Source: SYFI01 sp046095485
GTDB lineage: Bacteria > Actinomycetota > Thermoleophilia > Miltoncostaeales > Miltoncostaeaceae
DNA: 7,744 nt
Assembly (NCBI GenBank): GCA_046095485.1
Contig: JBJTJN010000128.1
Location: 1 to 7,744, forward strand
Reading direction: 5' to 3'
Shown here: positions 5,350 through 7,744 of the stretch, piece after piece
How positions within the stretch are numbered: the first letter of the stretch is position 1
Layout of the letters: every line of letters starts with the position of its first letter
Position numbers and translations under genes: made by a program
The notes under the pieces: generated by a model
Told to the model about the DNA's origin: nothing
Seen by the model: only the letters and a program-made list of their open reading frames with translations
The model's database searches: none

Positions 5350-6308
5350 GCACGCGCCGGCCGGGGGCTCCGCGCGCGGGGCAGGCGCATCGCATCCAGC
5401 GCCGGCCGGCGTTCGGGCGCGATGATCGCGAGATGTCCACGCGGCTGGTCACGCTGCAGCCGGCCGATGGGCATGAGTGGGACGGCCTTCTGCTTCGCCC
5501 GCGGTTCGGCGACCCGGCGTTCCGCCGCCTGCTGGTGATCGTGGTGCATGGGTCGGTGGGCAATTACCTCACGGGGGTGCCGCGCCGGGTGGCCTTCGAG
5601 CTGGCCGAGGACGGCTTCCCGGTGATGACCATCAACACGCGGCTGGCCAACTACGGCCCGTTCTTCGGCGGCGGGCTCTTCCACAAGACCCCGCTCGACA
5701 TCGAGGCCGCGCTCGCGGTGGCGCGCGCCAATGGGTTCAACCGCGTGGTGCTGCTGGGCTACAGCATGGGCAGCACGGTGTGCACCAACTTCATCGCCAA
5801 CCACCACGCCCCCGAGGTGGTGGGGCTGCTCACCATCGCGCACCCGGCGTCGCTGCCCGATGCCCTGCGCCTGCGGTGGCAGCGCTACGGCGCCTCGCCG
5901 TCGTACGAGGAGGTGGCCGATTACGCACGGCCGATCGTGGCCGAGGATCCCGACGACCCGCCGGGCGATCGCATCTTCACGGTCATGCGCGCCAACGGCC
6001 CAAGGCCCAGCCCCGAGAACGGTGAGATCTGGACCTACGCCACCTGGTGGTCGTCACGCGGGCCGGAGTCGCCGCACGCGGTGAGCCGCGACCAGATCGG
6101 CAAGGTGCGCGTGCCCGTCGCGATCCTGCAGGCGGGCAACGACCACCTGATCCAGCCGGGGGAGGGCTACGACCTCTTGAGCGTGGCCGCCGCCGCGGGC
6201 AACGACGACGTGCTGCTCGACGTGGTGACGCAGGCCGATCACGTGTTCACCGGGTGCGTTGATGTGGTGTCCGACATGGCATCGGCCTGGCTGGCGACCC
6301 TGGCCTGA
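5346..6308 (+). CDS. Alpha/beta hydrolase, second of two tandem paralogues
   Basis: A 320-residue protein from GTG 5346, paralogous to the preceding gene. It shows VVHGSVGNY (67-74) at the oxyanion region, nucleophile elbow GYSMG with S140, acid D266 in QAGNDHLIQPG and base H299 in QADHVF, plus PSYEEV and IWTYATWWSSRGPE with the same TWWxSRGPE core. The substrate is unknown. GTG 5346 is preferred because GAGGGGAG sits 5 nt upstream. An in-frame ATG at 5433 (291 residues) fits the paralogue's N-terminus better. The extra 29 residues are very Arg-rich and without recognisable domain, and both candidate starts encode MSTR. Tight spacing behind the first hydrolase supports the murI-hydrolase-hydrolase operon. 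A recent gene duplication is unlikely, since similarity is confined to motifs and overall architecture. Confidence 0.86.
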   Translation: MSTRRPGAPRAGQAHRIQRRPAFGRDDREMSTRLVTLQPADGHEWDGLLLRPRFGDPAFRRLLVIVVHGSVGNYLTGVPRRVAFELAEDGFPVMTINTRLANYGPFFGGGLFHKTPLDIEAALAVARANGFNRVVLLGYSMGSTVCTNFIANHHAPEVVGLLTIAHPASLPDALRLRWQRYGASPSYEEVADYARPIVAEDPDDPPGDRIFTVMRANGPRPSPENGEIWTYATWWSSRGPESPHAVSRDQIGKVRVPVAILQAGNDHLIQPGEGYDLLSVAAAAGNDDVLLDVVTQADHVFTGCVDVVSDMASAWLATLA

Positions 6309-6318
6309 CCGCGCAACG

Positions 6319-6387
6319 GAACCCGGGCTGATCGTGCCTCCGAACCCGGGCTGATCGCGCAGCCGAACCCGGCCGCCCTCGCGCAGC
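6319..6387 (+). repeat. Three 23-bp tandem units, the third degenerate
   Basis: GAACCCGGGCTGATCG begins at 6319 and again at 6342, exactly 23 nt apart. A third, diverged unit begins at 6365 (GAACCCGG kept, the middle changed, then CGCGCAGC shared with unit two). Within unit two, GGCTG (6349-6353) and CAGCC (6360-6364) can form a 5-bp stem around a 6-nt loop. GTTCGG at 6388-6393 is the inverse of the CCGAAC that begins two of the units. The function is unknown; a weak terminator for the upstream operon is one possibility. Confidence 0.8.
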
Positions 6388-6394
6388 GTTCGGG

Positions 6395-6403
6395 TTATCC
6401 ACA
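6395..6403 (+). promoter_or_regulatory. DnaA-box-like 9-mer
   Basis: TTATCCACA matches the classical DnaA-box consensus at all nine positions. Two weaker relatives lie on the opposite strand nearby: TGTGGACAT at 6477-6485 (complement ATGTCCACA, one mismatch from the actinobacterial form TTGTCCACA) and TGTGGAATAA at 6455-6464 (one extra base). No replication gene is near, so a regulatory role or chance is as likely as an origin. Confidence 0.35.
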
Positions 6404-6431
6404 GGTAATACGTGATGCAGGATCCGCTTGG

Positions 6432-6443
6432 GAACGACGGTTC
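6432..6443. promoter_or_regulatory. GAAC-N4-GTTC dyad, LexA-like
   Basis: GAAC-GACG-GTTC has the half-sites and spacing of the Gram-positive/actinobacterial SOS box, but its flanks and inner bases do not match the fuller consensus. As RNA, the same bases extend to a six-pair stem (6430-6435 with 6440-6445, including one G-U) closed by a GACG tetraloop, so it may act as structure and not as an operator. Confidence 0.25.
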
Positions 6444-6473
6444 TCGCGCGAGGGTGTGGAATAAACCTGTACA

Positions 6474-6479
6474 TACTGT
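6474..6479 (+). promoter_or_regulatory. Possible -10 box of the rhodopsin gene
   Basis: TACTGT (6474-6479) and the overlapping TACATA (6470-6475) are the best -10 candidates, in an AT-rich patch 65-75 nt before the ATG. No good -35 is seen at the standard spacing. Either would give a transcript with a real 5' leader, unlike the other genes here, in agreement with the Shine-Dalgarno seen at 6535-6538. Confidence 0.3.
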
Positions 6480-6499
6480 GGACATGTTGTCCAGTTTTT
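6475..6499 (+). terminator. Small hairpin with T-run, possible attenuator or upstream terminator
   Basis: TGGACA (6479-6484) and TGTCCA (6488-6493) pair perfectly around a 3-nt loop. Two further pairs (A6475-T6495, C6476-G6494) are possible across a 2-nt bulge. TTTTT follows at 6495-6499, the classic intrinsic-terminator layout. It lies 45 nt before the rhodopsin ATG. It could end read-through from the hydrolase operon or attenuate the rhodopsin transcript; as DNA it is also an operator-like 6-3-6 palindrome. Confidence 0.4.
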
Positions 6500-6534
6500 C
6501 CATCCTCGTCATTCCCTCGGCACTTACTGAACTC

Positions 6535-6538
6535 GAGG
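6535..6538 (+). promoter_or_regulatory. Shine-Dalgarno of the rhodopsin gene
   Basis: GAGG followed by T lies 6 nt before ATG 6545. It decides this start over the in-frame upstream frame opening at 6428, whose residues do not resemble rhodopsin. It contrasts with the leaderless layout of most other genes in the window. Confidence 0.75.
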
Positions 6539-6544
6539 TTTCTC

Positions 6545-7258
6545 ATGGTTGAACCCTCAGACGCCGTCCAGATCTGGCTCTGGATCGGCACGATCGGCAT
6601 GGCGCTCGGCGCCCTTGCCTTCCTCTTCATGGCGGCCCGCGAACGGCCGGGCCACCGATGGTTCCAGACCATCACGTTCTTCATCGTCGGCATCGCCGCC
6701 ATCGCTTATCTTGCGATGGCGCTCAAGCAGGGGTACTTCCCGATCCTCCGCGAGGGCCAGGACATGGCCGAGCCGTTCTACTGGGCGCGCTACGTGGACT
6801 GGTTCTTCACCACGCCCCTGCTGCTGCTCGACCTGGCGCTGCTCGCCGGGGCCACCAAGGAGGCCATCGTCTGGCTCCTGGGCCTCGACGTCATGATGAT
6901 CGCCACGGGATTCTTCGCCGGTATCACTGCCAGCGACATCCGCTACGTGTGGTTCATCGCCAGCTCCATCATCTTCGTCTGGCTGCTCTGGGTGCTGCTG
7001 TCGGAGGTCGTCAAGGCCGCCAACCAGCGTGCTCCCGAGGTGAAGGCCAAGTTCATCCAGTTGGCCGTGTTGCTCGCGATCGTCTGGACGATCTACCCGA
7101 TCCTCTGGTTGCTCGGCACCGAGGGCTTCAACGTCATCGGCATCACCGGTGAGGTTGCGACCTTCACCATCATCGACCTGATCGCCAAGGTCGGCTTCGG
7201 CTTCCTGCTGCTTTCCAACCGGAAGGTGCTCGAGGCCGCACGTCCGTCCATGGCCTGA
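6545..7258 (+). CDS. Bacteriorhodopsin-like light-driven proton pump (microbial rhodopsin, DTD type)
   Basis: A 237-residue seven-helix retinal protein (helices near 8-29, 39-60, 78-100, 107-127, 133-153, 170-190, 203-224). Helix C reads WARYVDWFFTTPLLLLD. It gives R82, D85 (counter-ion and proton acceptor), W86, T89, T90, P91 and D96 (proton donor), coincidentally with bacteriorhodopsin numbering. L93 predicts green absorption. D115 is kept. After a one-residue deletion in the D-E loop, W181, Y184, P185 and W188 line the pocket; E193 and E203 match the proton-release pair E194/E204 at identical spacing; D211 and the Schiff-base lysine K215 match D212/K216. F137 replaces BR W138, so the glycine window for a carotenoid antenna is absent. 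Outward H+ pumping is the expected activity. No retinal-synthesis gene is present. The gene is less GC-rich than its neighbours (37 and 38 of 60 at 6901-7020), compatible with transfer. Confidence 0.96.
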   Translation: MVEPSDAVQIWLWIGTIGMALGALAFLFMAARERPGHRWFQTITFFIVGIAAIAYLAMALKQGYFPILREGQDMAEPFYWARYVDWFFTTPLLLLDLALLAGATKEAIVWLLGLDVMMIATGFFAGITASDIRYVWFIASSIIFVWLLWVLLSEVVKAANQRAPEVKAKFIQLAVLLAIVWTIYPILWLLGTEGFNVIGITGEVATFTIIDLIAKVGFGFLLLSNRKVLEAARPSMA

Positions 7259-7276
7259 CGGTTCGGTCGTCGCCCT

Positions 7277-7307
7277 GCCCGCGCGTCGCCTGATGCGGCG
7301 CGCGGGC
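7277..7307. terminator. Strong hairpin terminator after the rhodopsin gene
   Basis: GCCCGCGCGTCGC (7277-7289) pairs with GCGGCGCGCGGGC (7295-7307) over 13 positions, including one G-U wobble, around the 5-nt loop CTGAT. It starts 19 nt after the rhodopsin stop. It is the longest stem noticed in the window. No T-run follows; the next bases are the TAGGGT -10 of the downstream gene. Confidence 0.65.
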
Positions 7308-7313
7308 TAGGGT
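7308..7313 (+). promoter_or_regulatory. Candidate -10 box of the second MFS gene
   Basis: TAGGGT lies 7 nt before ATG 7321, the same hexamer and nearly the same spacing as for murI. It abuts the terminator hairpin, so the -35 region is the hairpin's 3' arm and loop and has no TTGACA-like sequence. A leaderless transcript is likely. Confidence 0.5.
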
Positions 7314-7320
7314 GGCGGTG

Positions 7321-7710
7321 ATGGCCGCCCTCGCGCTACCCGGCGTCGGATGCCTGCGCGAGCAGTCGTTCCGGCTGCGGTTCACCTCGCAGCTGCTGAG
7401 CGCCGTGGGCGACACCGTGGCGTCGGTGGCCGTGCCCTTCGCCATCATCGCCCTGGGAGGTGGGGCCGGCGACATCGGCCTGGTGCTGGGTGCCCGTGCG
7501 GTGCCCTTGGTGCTGTTCCTGCTCATCGGCGGGGTGTGGGCCGACCGCCTGCCGCGCCGAACGGTGATGATCGCCAGCGACGCCGTGCGTGCTGGGTGCC
7601 AGGCCACGTTTGCCGCGATCCTGCTGATGGGGGTGGGCGGGGTGTGGGCCATCGTGGCCATCACGTTCTTCTACGGCCCCGCAGGCGGTCCGCCCACACA
7701 CCGCCCATGA
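7321..7710 (+). CDS. MFS transporter, N-terminal part, chimeric at its 3' end
   Basis: The first ~121 residues are the N-terminus of an MFS permease of the MFS_3/EntS-like efflux group. TM1 is FTSQLLSAVGDTVASVAVPFAI with D31, and motif A is GGVWADRLPRR (70-80, D75). TM segments continue to VWAIVAITFFYGPAG (108-122). FYGPAG is the normal entry to the next loop and helix of such transporters, but the frame then reads seven unrelated residues (GPPTHRP) and stops at 7710. From 7681 the DNA is an inverted near-copy of 7489-7552, so the true 3' part of this gene is missing and the stop is probably not biological. ATG 7321 is chosen for the -10 spacing and because TM1 follows normally. Substrate unknown. 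Confidence 0.75.
   Translation: MAALALPGVGCLREQSFRLRFTSQLLSAVGDTVASVAVPFAIIALGGGAGDIGLVLGARAVPLVLFLLIGGVWADRLPRRTVMIASDAVRAGCQATFAAILLMGVGGVWAIVAITFFYGPAGGPPTHRP
7489..7552 (+). repeat. Left arm of a 64-bp inverted repeat within the MFS gene
   Basis: This segment encodes LGARAVPLVLFLLIGGVWADRL. Its reverse complement recurs at 7681-7744 with 60 of 64 bases identical, by direct hand alignment. Confidence 0.95.
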
Positions 7711-7744
7711 GCAGGAACAGCACCAAGGGCACCGCACGCGCACC
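7681..7744 (-). repeat. Right arm of the 64-bp inverted repeat, running off the window
   Basis: This is the reverse complement of 7489-7552 with four differences, at 7691, 7700, 7706 and 7739. All four fall on third codon positions of the encoded MFS segment. The arm reaches the last base of the window, so the full repeat is probably longer. Confidence 0.95.
7682..7744 (-). pseudogene. Fragment of a second, inverted MFS gene copy
   Basis: Read from 7744 on the minus strand the bases encode GARAVPLVLFLLMGGVWADRL, the TM2-motif A segment of the plus-strand MFS protein with only one I-to-M change. After that the frame continues a few codons into the complement of the plus-strand gene and stops near 7663. 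It is therefore a truncated homologue joined head-on to the first copy. Its upstream part lies outside the window. Whether it is a real rearrangement or an assembly or amplification chimera cannot be decided here. Confidence 0.7.

Larger units (their letters stand above)
6309..6544. other. Non-coding region upstream of the rhodopsin gene (236 bp)
   Basis: This is the longest gene-free stretch. No convincing small ORF or structured RNA family is recognised. The left part holds 23-bp tandem repeats. The right part is strikingly AT-rich for this window: by hand count 33 of 60 bases are G/C at 6421-6480 and 29 of 60 at 6481-6540, versus 41 of 60 at 4681-4740. It contains a DnaA-box-like 9-mer, a GAAC-N4-GTTC dyad, the palindrome CTCGCGCGAG (6443-6452), possible -10 boxes and a hairpin with a T-run. 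The density of sites suggests a regulated promoter for the rhodopsin. Confidence 0.7.

Noticed and set aside
3617..5563. Long open frame on the minus strand (648 codons) antisense to murI and the hydrolases
   Set aside because: Its translation is His/Arg/Gly-rich without domain structure. It mirrors the third-position GC bias of the plus-strand genes, whose catalytic motifs are complete.
6309..6544. Chromosomal origin of replication or CRISPR array
   Set aside because: There are only one exact and two imperfect DnaA boxes and no dnaA/dnaN/gyr genes nearby. The repeats are contiguous 23-mers without unique spacers, so they do not form a CRISPR array.
7336..7743. Minus-strand open frame across the MFS fragment
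   Set aside because: It starts inside the inverted repeat in a different frame from the conserved MFS peptide and is a shadow created by the inverted copy.
7321..7744. Insertion sequence or transposon end explaining the inverted repeat
   Set aside because: Both arms are coding segments of the same transporter in matching frames, with no transposase, terminal inverted repeats or target duplication visible.
1..7744. tRNA, rRNA or known riboswitch genes
   Set aside because: No cloverleaf with a TTCRA-type T-loop, no rRNA-like stretch and no recognisable aptamer core was seen by eye on either strand.

Overview
The window looks like a piece of a high-GC actinobacterial chromosome, quite possibly Thermoleophilia or a nearby deep branch and perhaps from an environmental assembly. 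The grounds are GC-saturated third codon positions, frequent GTG starts, and many genes with a TAnnnT -10 box only 6-8 nt before the start codon and no Shine-Dalgarno, the pattern of leaderless actinobacterial transcripts. The lineage is inference; no rRNA or other taxonomic marker is present.

Layout. (1) 1-233, minus strand: N-terminus of a membrane-anchored or secreted lipase-like hydrolase. It is divergent, across 34 bp, from a VapBC toxin-antitoxin pair (268-972). The VapB/VapC junction carries three tandem 14-bp copies of the stop/start overlap. (2) 1014-1511: a flavin reductase-like FMN protein. It is tail-to-tail with a DHA2-type MFS exporter (2974-1508), and the two stop codons share one CTAG. 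The exporter is the second gene of a minus-strand operon behind a peroxiredoxin-like thioredoxin-fold protein (3504-2962). (3) 3608-6308: glutamate racemase (murI) followed by two paralogous alpha/beta hydrolases. The second junction again carries a tandem duplication, of 17 bp. (4) 6309-6544: the only sizeable non-coding stretch (236 bp). It has 23-bp tandem repeats, a perfect DnaA-box 9-mer, a GAAC-N4-GTTC dyad and a small hairpin followed by five T. (5) 6545-7258: a bacteriorhodopsin-like light-driven proton pump with the full D85/T89/D96, E194/E204 and D212/K216 residue set, followed by a strong hairpin. (6) 7321-7744: the start of a second MFS gene, which runs into an inverted, slightly diverged copy of itself at the window edge.

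How it works together. murI supplies D-glutamate for peptidoglycan; the hydrolases behind it have no known substrate. The rhodopsin would add light-driven proton export. No retinal-synthesis gene is visible, so retinal must come from a gene elsewhere or from the environment. The two exporters, flavin reductase and lipase-like protein are typical accessory functions with no evident common pathway. I did not find a clearly new multi-gene system. The most unusual features are the repeated duplication of stop/start junctions, the shared leaderless promoter architecture, the rhodopsin leader region, and the inverted repeat at the right edge.
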